A stretch of DNA of 64,000 nt from contig CAWGRH010000028.1 in NCBI GenBank assembly GCA_963824905.1, forward strand, positions 1 to 64,000, read 5' to 3'. The translations under genes were made by a program, and so were the position numbers. The notes under the pieces were generated by a model. The model worked only from the letters and a program-made list of their open reading frames with translations. It did no database searches and was not told the DNA's origin. Source of the stretch: JAJPKK01 sp963824905 (GTDB lineage: Bacteria > Pseudomonadota > Alphaproteobacteria > Rhizobiales > Xanthobacteraceae). This document shows positions 8,131 through 15,519 of the stretch, in pieces (position 1 is the stretch's first letter; each line of letters opens with the position of its first letter).

Positions 8131-8646
8131 TCAATACAACGAGCTCAGCGAATTTGGATTGTAATCCTTCGGCACGACTGATGGTGGTTTGCCGAGCGCC
8201 GTCAGCCCCTGACTTGCCGCCCCGAGCAAGGTCGCACCGGCCGAAAGCTCTCCACCAAGCAGCGCGTATTTGCTGGCCGAGCGCAGATATGCCGCATCAC
8301 TGGATTCCTGGGCCGACTGCGCCATGATGTTATCAACATCAATTGCCTTCTTTGTCAGGCCCAGCGTCTCGTTCCAATCGCGGATTGCCGCCCCGGTCGG
8401 GGACGTCGGGTCCGTGTGAGCGGCTGCCCTGACGGCATCGATATTGCCGAGGTTGAAGTTCAGGCTTTCGGTGGCTGAGGCACCCGTCTGGACCGCAGCG
8501 ACCCGGCCACGAGCCGCTGCGTTCTCCAGAGAGGCAGCCTTGTAGTTCTCGCCCGCAGCCGTCCCCTGGCTCGCAAGGATTTGCGCATAGGCTCCCAGCC
8601 CAGCCCCCGCAATTGATGTGCCTGCCGCCGCGCCTGCTGCGCCCAT
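8131..8646 (-). CDS. Podovirus-type internal virion protein-like
   Basis: 171-residue alanine/glycine-rich protein resembling short virion proteins of alphaproteobacterial podophages. Seen here: an N-terminal Gly/Ala-rich hydrophobic stretch (GAAAGTSIAGAGLGAYAQIL), then ASQGTAAGENYKAASLENAA, the conserved-looking LNFNLGNIDAVRAAAHTDPT, and the Ala-rich end YLRSASKYALLGGELSAG. Similar proteins sit with ejection or internal core proteins. It is the only minus-strand gene in the element, and no other structural gene accompanies it on that strand. Start ATG 8646 follows GGAGA. The role is inferred from general resemblance. Confidence 0.55.
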   Translation of the reverse strand: MGAAGAAAGTSIAGAGLGAYAQILASQGTAAGENYKAASLENAAARGRVAAVQTGASATESLNFNLGNIDAVRAAAHTDPTSPTGAAIRDWNETLGLTKKAIDVDNIMAQSAQESSDAAYLRSASKYALLGGELSAGATLLGAASQGLTALGKPPSVVPKDYNPNSLSSLY

Positions 8647-8768
8647 GACCTAAATCTCCGACTTGTTCGAAGCAGGCTACAGGGTTCGGAAGCCCCGCGC
8701 AGCGCACTGCAGTGCGTTGCGGGGAAATGAGGCTGAGCGCACCGTTACGCCGACATAGGAGCTCGGCA

Positions 8769-8951
8769 ATGCGAAAGCTGCGGAAGGCGACAGTTCATCT
8801 TGATGAGCGCACGTTCGACGAGGTCGAGCGGTTGGCGCAGGCGGAGCGCAGGCCGATGGCCAACCTGCTTCGCTGCATCGTCGAGGACGCGGTGGCCGAC
8901 CATTCGAGCGGCGGCAACACGTCTGCTCGCACCGGCATGGTTTCGGCATGA
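8769..8951 (+). CDS. Ribbon-helix-helix protein (CopG/Arc-like)
   Basis: 60-residue protein with an opening strand RKATVHLDERTFDEVERLAQ and a second helix RRPMANLLRCIVEDAV, the arrangement of ribbon-helix-helix DNA-binding proteins. ATG 8769 follows AGGAG by about seven bases. The 3' end overlaps the next gene by four bases (ATGA). Likely a small repressor in the element. Confidence 0.65.
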   Translation: MRKLRKATVHLDERTFDEVERLAQAERRPMANLLRCIVEDAVADHSSGGNTSARTGMVSA

Positions 8952-9334
8952 GCATGAGGCGCCGCCTTGTCGCTGTTGTGCTGCTGATCGGCGTCGTCCC
9001 CGCCATCGGGCAGGTTGCCCCCTACATCTACGGGCCAACTGTCGGAACCACGCCGACGCAAATCCTGCGGGTCAATCCGTCGCGCAAGCGGCTGATTTTC
9101 ATGAACCCGAACGCAGGCGCGACAGTCGCGGTTTGCCCAAGCGGTCCCGATCGAGGGACGGGCCAGGCGATCGTGCCGTCGATCGGCGGCGCCGGCTGCT
9201 TTCCGCTCCTGCCCTACGGCTCGTTCACCGTCGATGGCTCGGCCCCCTCGGGACCGATGCTCTTCATGAGCTCAAGCTGGAACGGCGTAGCCAGCGCTAA
9301 CGGCAGTGCATTGAGCATTTTAGAGTTCGAATGA
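8948..9334 (+). CDS. Secreted hypothetical phage-region protein
   Basis: 128-residue protein with a clear export signal: basic start MSMRRR, a hydrophobic core LVAVVLLIGVVPAI, and a probable cleavage before QVAPY. The mature part is beta-rich (RKRLIFMNPNAGATVAVCPS, GPMLFMSSSWNG). It starts at ATG 8948, overlapping the previous stop by four bases. It resembles small beta-sandwich proteins found between phage structural genes, but function is unknown. Confidence 0.5.
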   Translation: MSMRRRLVAVVLLIGVVPAIGQVAPYIYGPTVGTTPTQILRVNPSRKRLIFMNPNAGATVAVCPSGPDRGTGQAIVPSIGGAGCFPLLPYGSFTVDGSAPSGPMLFMSSSWNGVASANGSALSILEFE

Positions 9335-9349
9335 AATAGGGGATTGGCG

Positions 9350-9761
9350 ATGAATGATGAGATGTCTGACGACGTCGAGGCTCGAGCCGTTGTGCTCGCC
9401 GTTGGCTTGTTGAGCTCGATTAGCGACGCGAAGGCAGCGAAGCAGCGCGTTGAAGACCTGGTCGCGGCAACGAAAGCGCACAATTCGAAGCTTGCCGAAG
9501 CCGCTGCAACGCTCGAAGCCGTCGCAAAAAAGGAGGCTTTGTTTAGGCAGGCCGACGAGAAACTGTCCATGCGGATCGCAGAATTTGAAGTCGTGGAGCT
9601 CGGGGACCGAAAAGGCCCTTCGTTTGCGCGAAGGTCGGATAGTTGAAAATGAGCAGCTCGCTGAAGCTCGTGATCGCCAGTTAGCAGATCGGGAATCCGA
9701 CCTCGCCAAGCGCACATCGGCCTATGAGGCCCGCGTAGCCGCTCTCCGAGAGAGCTTGTGA
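9350..9761 (+). pseudogene. Coiled-coil phage protein, frameshifted
   Basis: Coiled-coil protein beginning at ATG 9350 after AGGGGAT. The 5' frame reads AVVLAVGLLSSISDAKAAKQ and a long heptad-rich helix. Near 9610-9630 the sense passes to another frame (LRLREGRIVENEQLAEARDR, then ADRESDLAKRTSAYEARVAA), which ends at 9761. Repairing the break gives about 137 residues. It looks like a paralogue of the following gene. Function is unknown; a scaffolding or internal virion role is possible. Confidence 0.55.
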
Positions 9762-9764
9762 CCG

Positions 9765-10214
9765 ATGTACACCGAACAAAGGGTTTATTCAGTCGAGGCT
9801 GCGATCGGCGAACTGGACCGCCGCACCGCATCGCTCGGGCGCCTCGAGGCGCGGCTGGCGAATGTCGAGAGGCTCGCGGAAGCCGCCGCGGACGTGAACG
9901 TGTTGTTGACGGTCCTCGCCGACCCGAAGGCTACAAAGGCCCGGCTCGAGTCCTTGCAGAAGGCCACCCAGGAAGTTGCGGCCGGTCAGGCCCAGCTCGA
10001 GGCAGCCCGCATCGCGAACGAGCGCGCCTTCGCCGAAACGAGAGCTGATCTCGATCAGCGGACGGCCAAGCTTTCCGAGCGCGAGATAGCGGCCCGGCTT
10101 CAGGACGCGAACCTGCGGGAGCGCGAGGCCGTGATCAGGGCGTCGAAGCCCGATCCGTATCCGCCCAATTCCAATTTCTTCGGCACCATCCGACAGGAGC
10201 CATATCGTGAGTGA
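9765..10214 (+). CDS. Coiled-coil phage protein
   Basis: 149-residue protein, almost entirely a predicted coiled coil (residues 15-125), ending in a short conserved-looking tail PDPYPPNSNFFGTIRQ. It starts at ATG 9765, four bases after the previous stop, and overlaps the next gene by eight bases. Alignment by eye to the preceding gene (VLLTVLADPKATKARLESLQ against LAVGLLSSISDAKAAKQRVE) suggests tandem duplication. Probably a structural or assembly protein. Confidence 0.55.
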   Translation: MYTEQRVYSVEAAIGELDRRTASLGRLEARLANVERLAEAAADVNVLLTVLADPKATKARLESLQKATQEVAAGQAQLEAARIANERAFAETRADLDQRTAKLSEREIAARLQDANLREREAVIRASKPDPYPPNSNFFGTIRQEPYRE

Positions 10215-11113
10215 AGCCGCAACTGCATCGGTGCCCAGCAATCCGCCGGTCGCATCCGCCCCTCCGACCGTCCCGGCATCGCCTGCCAGCCCGCCGACGC
10301 AGCAGAGTGCATCTCCGGCACGTGTGATCTCCGATAGCGAGTACGACGGTTTGTCGGATCAGGATCGCGAGAACTGGAGTCGAGTGCGCAAAGGGGTCGA
10401 TGGCGGCAGCGAATGGCGAGAGCGATCCAGCGAGACCAATCCAGCCGCCAAGTCCGCCACCGGCGACGCGGCCACGCCGCCGACACTCGTCCCCGATCAG
10501 AAATATCAGTTCGGGGATCTGGAGTTGACCGGTCAGGAAATCTCCGACCTGCTCAAACACAAAGGCGAAACCGACCTTCGTCGAGCCGCCCTGCCCACTG
10601 ATCCCAGCCAATACAAGATCGAGGCGAAGGACGTTGTGCTGCCGCCGGGTATGGATTGGAAGTTCAACGAAGCTGATCCCGCTCTCGCCGCCGCGCGCAC
10701 CTGGGCTCATGCCAACGGCCTCACACAAGAACAATTCAGCGGTCTCCTCGGTCAGTACGCGAGCATGGAGGCTGCGAAGGAAGCGACCTTCCGCAATTCG
10801 ATGAAGGGTGAACTCGACAAGCTCGGCGCCAACGCAGACTCTGAGGATGACAGCCATCGGCACGTGGTTGAATGGTGTCGTCGGCGCCGATCTCGCAAAA
10901 AGCATGGTCGCCGGCTGTTTCTCTGAAAAGCAAGTCCGCGGGCTCGAACTCCTGGCCAACAAGTTTGCGTCCCAAGGCGCCGCCTCTTTCAGCCAAGCGC
11001 ACCGCGAGCCGGGCGGTCAGTCTGGTCGCGTCTCCGAAGAAGCCTATGCCGAGATGTCACCCGGCGAGCGCTACTCGTATGCGAAATCCTTCGATCAACG
11101 CCAGTTTAAATAA
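10207..11113 (+). pseudogene. Scaffold-like phage assembly protein, frameshifted
   Basis: Protein with a Pro/Ala/Ser-rich N-terminus, a helical middle (YQFGDLELTGQEISDLLKHK), DPALAAARTWAHANGLTQEQ, and a C-terminus FASQGAASFSQAHREP then EMSPGERYSYAKSFDQRQFK. This architecture and C-terminal tail recall capsid-scaffold or assembly proteins of alphaproteobacterial podophages. The first frame runs to about GELDKLGANA; near 10830-10845 the sense moves to the frame reading RMTAIGTWLNGVVGADLAKS, ending at 11113. The repaired length is about 302 residues. No capsid gene follows, which is odd for a scaffold gene. Confidence 0.55.
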
Positions 11114-11124
11114 GGAGCGCCCAA

Positions 11125-11304
11125 ATGCCCGTAAAATTCCCAAACCGCCCCATGACGTCGAACACGCCCAATGCCATGCCGAAAACGCCGCCGGCTTCCT
11201 CTGGTCATATGAGCGATGCCGTGCGGCCGACACAGCAAAGCTCACTCCCGAGCTTCGCGCCGGCATTCTCAAGGCGGCGGACGCCAAATAACTCGAAGGA
11301 ATAA
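11125..11304 (+). CDS. Small disordered phage protein
   Basis: 59-residue Pro/Ser/Asn-rich basic protein beginning MPVKFPNRPMTSNTPNAMPK. Support: an excellent AAGGAG seven bases before ATG 11125, a 3' end five bases before the next start, and an intact frame between two likely genes. No family recognised. Confidence 0.5.
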   Translation: MPVKFPNRPMTSNTPNAMPKTPPASSGHMSDAVRPTQQSSLPSFAPAFSRRRTPNNSKE

Positions 11305-11308
11305 TATT

Positions 11309-11521
11309 ATGACTTCGTCTTCGAAAATGACTGGCCATAAGGTGATGCAATCCACTCGTGTTTCTGGTCCGGGGAGCGTCGGCAAGGACAATCTGCCGCA
11401 GATGACGGGACCTAACCATACTCAGACGAGCAACGGAATTGGTCCGCAGGAAAATCGCGCAAACATGAACCGGCTGACGGACAGCACGCCGTCGGCTACG
11501 CGGGACGCGAACGTGAAATAA
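11309..11521 (+). CDS. Small disordered phage protein
   Basis: 70-residue polar protein (MTSSSKMTGHKVMQSTRVSG to RLTDSTPSATRDANVK), rich in Ser, Thr, Asn and Gly and so probably unstructured alone. ATG 11309 has AAGGA about nine bases upstream. It resembles its upstream neighbour in composition. Such small genes occur between head genes of podophages; the role is unknown. Confidence 0.45.
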   Translation: MTSSSKMTGHKVMQSTRVSGPGSVGKDNLPQMTGPNHTQTSNGIGPQENRANMNRLTDSTPSATRDANVK

Positions 11522-11646
11522 CTGTGTTTCGCCGGGGTTCATGCTTCGTGCGCCTTAGGCGGAAAGGGCAGTACCGGCCGCCCGAGCGGACCCGGCGCTT
11601 ACAGGCCGCCGGGTACCGCACCGGTTTAAACTTGAGGAAACGGAAT

Positions 11647-12006
11647 ATGCGCTTGGTTTACGACATAGGCCCCCAGCCCCCGGAATTTCCCGAGAGGCCG
11701 GCAGTGCTCGAGCTTCCAAATCCTCCGCCTGGCCGTGAAGGCGATCCCAGGATCGAGCCGGAGTTACGGCGCTGGGAGGCTCGGAAATTGGAGCACGCTC
11801 GAGTTTTTGCGAACTACAAGGCTGAACGTGCCAGGTGGGAACTCGAGTCGGGCGGCGGTGCGATTGAGATTGCGACCAACTCTGCCTCTGGCGGCGAGAT
11901 GTTGGAGCGTGGCCAGGGAAGATATGTGGCAGCGTTACCAGCGGGCGTGAAGCTCGGGCCTCGCTCCGGCACCAATCGTGTCCATCATTCCTACCAGGCG
12001 GGCTAA
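11647..12006 (+). CDS. Hypothetical phage protein
   Basis: 119-residue protein starting at ATG 11647 after GAGGA. The N-terminus is Pro-rich (PQPPEFPERPAVLELPNPPP), the middle is a charged helix (RRWEARKLEHARVFANYKAE) and the end is Gly-rich. Its stop overlaps the start of the next gene by one base (TAATG). No family recognised. Confidence 0.45.
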   Translation: MRLVYDIGPQPPEFPERPAVLELPNPPPGREGDPRIEPELRRWEARKLEHARVFANYKAERARWELESGGGAIEIATNSASGGEMLERGQGRYVAALPAGVKLGPRSGTNRVHHSYQAG

Positions 12007-12504
12007 TGGATCGGACTGTCGAGCACGTGATCCGCCGCAGCGACGATCTCGTCGAGGCATTCCGCGCCAGAAAAACCCAGCTCGGCATCTCGAACGAAAC
12101 CGTCGAGGCGCAGCTCTTATTGGCGCCGGGGATGGCCGACAAGTATCTGGGGCCTTCCAGGGCCAAGAAATTGGCTGCGGACCTGCTCGGCGATCTTATG
12201 ACGCTGCTCGGCGTCGAATTGGTGATGCGGGTTAATCCCGAGATCGACGAAGCGAGGATGCGCGATCGATGCGTGCCTCGCGATGAGCATGCGGTTCGCC
12301 AGCAGAGCCGGTTGTCGAGGCGCCTCATGGAGATCGCAAACAAGCAGCTTTATGCGCGGCTTTCGAGGCTTGGGAACGAAGCCCGCAAAGCCAAGCTTCC
12401 CGGAAGCACGATCCAATATCGCCCGTGTAGCAGCCGTTACTCGATGGCAGCGGCATCGTGCGGCTGTGAAGGCCGCTGCAGTATCAGAGGGCGCACAAGC
12501 ATGA
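12006..12504 (+). pseudogene. Cro/XRE-like HTH protein, probable frameshift
   Basis: Residues 1-75 (DLVEAFRARKTQLGISNETV, then LLAPGMADKYLGPSRAKKLA, then MTLLGVELVM) look like a lambda-repressor-type helix-turn-helix as found in small alphaproteobacterial regulators. The frame continues through RLSRLGNEARKAK, but after about 12400-12415 the better protein is in another frame (ARVAAVTRWQRHRAAVKAAA), which stops at 12504 exactly where ATGA starts the next gene. As written the frame instead runs on to 12683 and fuses two genes. I infer one indel and two separate genes. Confidence 0.5.
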
Positions 12505-12683
12505 GCATCCTCGATCCGTCCGACGATTGGTTTATCCGCCAAACCGCTCTTCGACTACTGCGCGGTGAATCCGTCGAGCTGCCGTTCGAGCCCGAGAAGG
12601 AGCCGGCGAACGTGCACAGTCTCGCCGCGGCCCGCACAAACCGGTGCATCAAGATTCTGCGCAGCCGTGGGGAAATGAAATGA
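12501..12683 (+). CDS. Small hypothetical phage protein
   Basis: 60-residue protein starting at ATG 12501 (ATGA overlap with the preceding frame): MSILDPSDDWFIRQTALRLL, then RGESVELPFEPEKEPANVHS, then RTNRCIKILRSRGEMK. Its own 3' end overlaps the next gene by four bases. The overlaps on both sides support a compact operon and this start. Function is unknown. Confidence 0.45.
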   Translation: MSILDPSDDWFIRQTALRLLRGESVELPFEPEKEPANVHSLAAARTNRCIKILRSRGEMK

Positions 12684-13153
12684 CGCGGTTCGATCGAGTG
12701 TCGAAGAACCCGGTCGTGCCGGCCAAAGTGAAGGCGGCATGGCAACTCATACAGGATAGTCCCACGATGACGTTGCAGGCTGCCGCCGCAGCCGTCGGTT
12801 TGGGTACCCGTCAGTTGCGTGGTGCACTTGCCACACCGCATGTGAAAAAGTGGATTCTGGAAGAGCGCCGACTTTTGCTTGAAAGTATCAATGCTTCAAA
12901 TCCCGAGGCTTTGAGACGTATTCGCGATACTTCGGATAATGCCATGGCCCAAGTCGCATCGATCAAGACACTCGAAGCCCTCAAAGAATTGGTCGACCCC
13001 TCAGCAGTGAGGGCCGGCACGCACGTGCATTCGCCCGGTCTCGTGGTGCAGATAATCAACGGGGCTGGGGAAGTTACTCAAACAATAGGCACTCAGCCGC
13101 CGACACCTTTGATCGATGTAACTCCCGAGCAGGATGCGCTGGAACGCCCCTGA
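12680..13153 (+). CDS. HTH phage protein, possible small terminase-like
   Basis: 157-residue protein starting at ATG 12680 in an ATGA overlap. Residues 10-60 (KVKAAWQLIQDSPTMTLQAA, then VGLGTRQLRGALATPHVKKW) form a helix-turn-helix of the sort used by small terminase subunits and by transposase-like regulators. The C-terminal part is helical, then strand-rich (SPGLVVQIINGAGEV). No large terminase gene follows, so a packaging role is only a suggestion. Confidence 0.5.
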   Translation: MTRFDRVSKNPVVPAKVKAAWQLIQDSPTMTLQAAAAAVGLGTRQLRGALATPHVKKWILEERRLLLESINASNPEALRRIRDTSDNAMAQVASIKTLEALKELVDPSAVRAGTHVHSPGLVVQIINGAGEVTQTIGTQPPTPLIDVTPEQDALERP

Positions 13154-13228
13154 ATGCCGGACCCTATCGTCATCCTCTTTGCGATGTTTGCGCTGTCCGC
13201 GCTCGGCGCCTTAGCTTGGCGGCTGTAG
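13154..13228 (+). CDS. Tiny hydrophobic peptide
   Basis: 24-codon frame whose ATG directly follows the previous stop (TGA-ATG). The peptide opens MPDPIVILFAMFALSALGAL, a single membrane span, and ends in a basic WRL. Tiny membrane peptides are common in phages, but length and the lack of a ribosome site of its own keep this tentative; it could be expressed by coupling. Confidence 0.3.
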   Translation: MPDPIVILFAMFALSALGALAWRL

Positions 13229-13336
13229 GGCGGACAACGCCTGCTAATTTGATTCAGTTTCCTGATATTCCGAATCATACGTTGCTCCCACGTTTATACT
13301 GCGGCATAAAGTAGTTAGTTAGTGGGAGAAACTGAT

Positions 13337-13939
13337 TTGACCGCCGCAGATACTCGGCCCCGCAAGCGTGATAGCCACATCTGGGACCGCCGTGCCGATG
13401 ACTGGTACGTCGAGCCCGAATGGTGCTCGCGCCGACTGTTCGAGGAAGAACAGTTCGAGGGAACCATCTGGGACCCGGCGTGCGGTCTAGGTCGCATCAT
13501 CCGATCGGCGATCGACGCAGGGCACGCGGTCAGAGCGACCGATATCGAATTCCGGCAGAGCACCGACGATCAGGTTGACGACTTGAAGGTAGTGGCGGAT
13601 TTCCGCACCTGCACCGAGGCGGCGGACAACATCGTCACCAATCCCCCGTTCGTTATCGCCGCCAAGTTTGCGTCGCAGGCACTCAGGCTCGCCATGCGCA
13701 AGGTTGCAATCGTCCTCCCCGTCGCCCGCCTGAATGCCGCGCATTGGCTCGATGGGACGCCGTTGCGGCGCGTCTGGCTCATGACGCCGCGGCCCTCGAT
13801 GCCGCCCGGTCATGTTCTCGTCAGTGGCGAGAAGCCAGGCGGCGGCAAGGCGGATTTTGCCTGGCTCGTCTGGGAGCGTGGTTATGCGGGCTCGCCCGAG
13901 ATGCGCTGGCTGCGGCGGGACGGTCAGCAATACCTGTGA
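13337..13939 (+). CDS. Orphan SAM-dependent DNA methyltransferase-like protein
   Basis: 200-residue class I methyltransferase-like protein. Motif I is IWDPACGLGRIIRSA and motif IV is NIVTNPPF, the Asn-Pro-Pro-Phe catalytic loop of N6-adenine DNA methyltransferases. I start it at TTG 13337, nine bases after GGGAG; GTG 13322 would add five residues. At about 200 residues it lacks an obvious target-recognition domain. No restriction gene is adjacent, so it fits a phage-borne orphan methylase for self-protection or regulation. Confidence 0.75.
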   Translation: MTAADTRPRKRDSHIWDRRADDWYVEPEWCSRRLFEEEQFEGTIWDPACGLGRIIRSAIDAGHAVRATDIEFRQSTDDQVDDLKVVADFRTCTEAADNIVTNPPFVIAAKFASQALRLAMRKVAIVLPVARLNAAHWLDGTPLRRVWLMTPRPSMPPGHVLVSGEKPGGGKADFAWLVWERGYAGSPEMRWLRRDGQQYL

Positions 13940-14085
13940 CCGAAACCACACACGGCAAGCTGTAAATTCCACCCCTGCTTGTCATTTGGCTTTTTTGTGG
14001 CATTCTGATCGATGCCTGAGCATCAGGCGGCCGAACGAGCTGCGCAAACAGCCCGCCCGGCCTAACCGAACCCATAGAGGTGACT

Positions 14086-14238
14086 ATGAGCCCGGCTAAG
14101 CCAGCCGTAGCGCGTCCGCGCACGCACGTCATCCCGTCCGAACAGCACGATCCCCAACAAGCCAGCGACTTGCTGGCGCTGATCACCTTGGCGTTGCTGT
14201 TTGGCAACATCGTCATCCTCATGGCGGTGCTGCAATGA
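14086..14238 (+). CDS. Small single-span membrane protein
   Basis: 50-residue protein: a polar N-terminus (SPAKPAVARPRTHVIPSEQH) and one strong membrane span (LLALITLALLFGNIVILMAV) at the C-terminus. ATG 14086 follows AGAGGTGA, and its stop overlaps the next gene (ATGA). The pattern fits a tail-anchored accessory protein of the element. Confidence 0.5.
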   Translation: MSPAKPAVARPRTHVIPSEQHDPQQASDLLALITLALLFGNIVILMAVLQ

Positions 14239-14468
14239 GCCCCGTCAAGCGGCCCGTCCGCGTTCTGACGGAAATGTCGCCGTCGGCCGATCATGCCAAC
14301 CGTATCGTCGCGCGCAAATTGGCGAAACGGATACTGGCATCGGCACTTTTTAACGACTACCCGACCGCGTTCGAGTATGCGGCGGAAGAGATCCAACTCG
14401 CCTTGGATGCAGCCGCTCGTCGCCCTGCGCAGCCCGCCACGATCTCTGGCATTCGGGTGCAGCGATGA
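14235..14468 (+). CDS. Hypothetical phage-region protein
   Basis: 77-residue helical protein (NRIVARKLAKRILASALFND, then YAAEEIQLALDAAARR). It starts at ATG 14235 and overlaps both its neighbours by four bases, so the three small genes 14086-14716 form one coupled cassette. No family recognised. Confidence 0.5.
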   Translation: MSPVKRPVRVLTEMSPSADHANRIVARKLAKRILASALFNDYPTAFEYAAEEIQLALDAAARRPAQPATISGIRVQR

Positions 14469-14716
14469 GCGGTGCCAGCTGCGACCTCGGCGTCGCTTGG
14501 CTCATTGCGGCTTTCCTCGTCGGCATGTCGTTCGGCGCCTGCTTCGGCGGGGTCGCCGTCGCTCTGTCCCAGGCCGCCGGCAAGGGCAACTCGCCGCCCC
14601 GCATACCGACCGGCCCGGTGAGCCGGGAGACCGTGGACATGACCCGGCTCGATGTCGACCGCTGGTACGACCACGCGACTAAGGCCCTCAGCAACATGCG
14701 CCGAGGACTGGAATAG
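14465..14716 (+). CDS. Small membrane protein
   Basis: 83-residue protein with one N-terminal membrane span rich in Gly/Ala (LGVAWLIAAFLVGMSFGACF continuing GGVAVAL) and a polar C-terminal tail (VDRWYDHATKALSNMRRGLE). It starts in an ATGA overlap with the preceding gene. Possibly a holin-like or accessory membrane protein; not assigned. Confidence 0.45.
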   Translation: MSGASCDLGVAWLIAAFLVGMSFGACFGGVAVALSQAAGKGNSPPRIPTGPVSRETVDMTRLDVDRWYDHATKALSNMRRGLE

Positions 14717-14813
14717 CGGCGTGATGCTCGGCGTGCGCCTGTGCAATCAGGCGCATACCGGGCCTCAGCGCTCCGTGTCGCGCATCAAGCCGGCATCGCC
14801 TTAGGAGACCATC

Positions 14814-15329
14814 ATGAACAAGATCCAATCCCGCCGCGCCCTGTTGGCCGGCGCACCCGTTGCAGCCGCGGCTGCCCTGGCCGGCACCACCGTCGCCCTC
14901 GCTATGCCGGGGACGGCCGACGTTGATCCGATCTTCACCGCGATTGACCGCCACCGGGAGGCGGTGCGCGTACATGAAGAGGCCGGGGTGCGTTTTCGCG
15001 TGCTCGCCGAGGATAACTCCCGCGACCCAGACGAGCACCCAAAGGCCTGGTTCGACAGAACCCGCGGCACACCCCGCGACATCGCCTATAAGGCATGGTG
15101 CGCGGCTGGTGACGTCGTGGGGGAGACGACAACCCGCCTGCTTGATACTCCGCCTATGACACTCGCCGGCGCGGTAGCGGCGCTGGAATGGTGGGCTGAG
15201 TTCGTTGAAGTCACCGTCGAAGCAGACGACGAGCACGACTACGATTTCCTCGACACCGACGTCCACTCGGTGTTCGTGGCGAACATCGCCGGCGCGCTCC
15301 GCAACATCATCGAGCGGGGGCAGGCGTAG
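14814..15329 (+). CDS. Twin-arginine-signal exported hypothetical protein
   Basis: 171-residue protein with a Tat-type signal: SRRALLAGAPVAAAAALAGT, then a small-residue cleavage region (TVALAMPG). The mature part is helical and acidic (RDIAYKAWCAAGDVVGETTT, EADDEHDYDFLDTDVHSVFV). AGGAG lies about nine bases before ATG 14814. Proteins of this general layout are frequent in Bradyrhizobium-like genomes, often in mobile regions. Function is unknown. A terminator follows. Confidence 0.55.
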   Translation: MNKIQSRRALLAGAPVAAAAALAGTTVALAMPGTADVDPIFTAIDRHREAVRVHEEAGVRFRVLAEDNSRDPDEHPKAWFDRTRGTPRDIAYKAWCAAGDVVGETTTRLLDTPPMTLAGAVAALEWWAEFVEVTVEADDEHDYDFLDTDVHSVFVANIAGALRNIIERGQA

Positions 15330-15407
15330 ACGAGGCTGGAAGCCCGCGATAGTCATCTGTGTGGGCACCTCGGTCCCTTGTGGTGCCTGTAATCTCCAAT
15401 GAAAACT

Positions 15408-15432
15408 GCCCCGCTCGGTTGCGGGGCTTTTT
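15408..15432 (+). terminator. Rho-independent terminator
   Basis: Seven-base stem GCCCCGC/GCGGGGC with loop TCGGTT followed by five T. It ends the transcription unit of the Tat-signal gene and lies about 90 bases before the host-gene fragment. Confidence 0.8.
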
Positions 15433-15519
15433 CTTGGGGGGGGCGTTTGTTACGTATTCGAGCAACCCCACCGGGTCGACGCGATAGCAACTGCGATACA
15501 GATGTAAAATGCGGAATAA

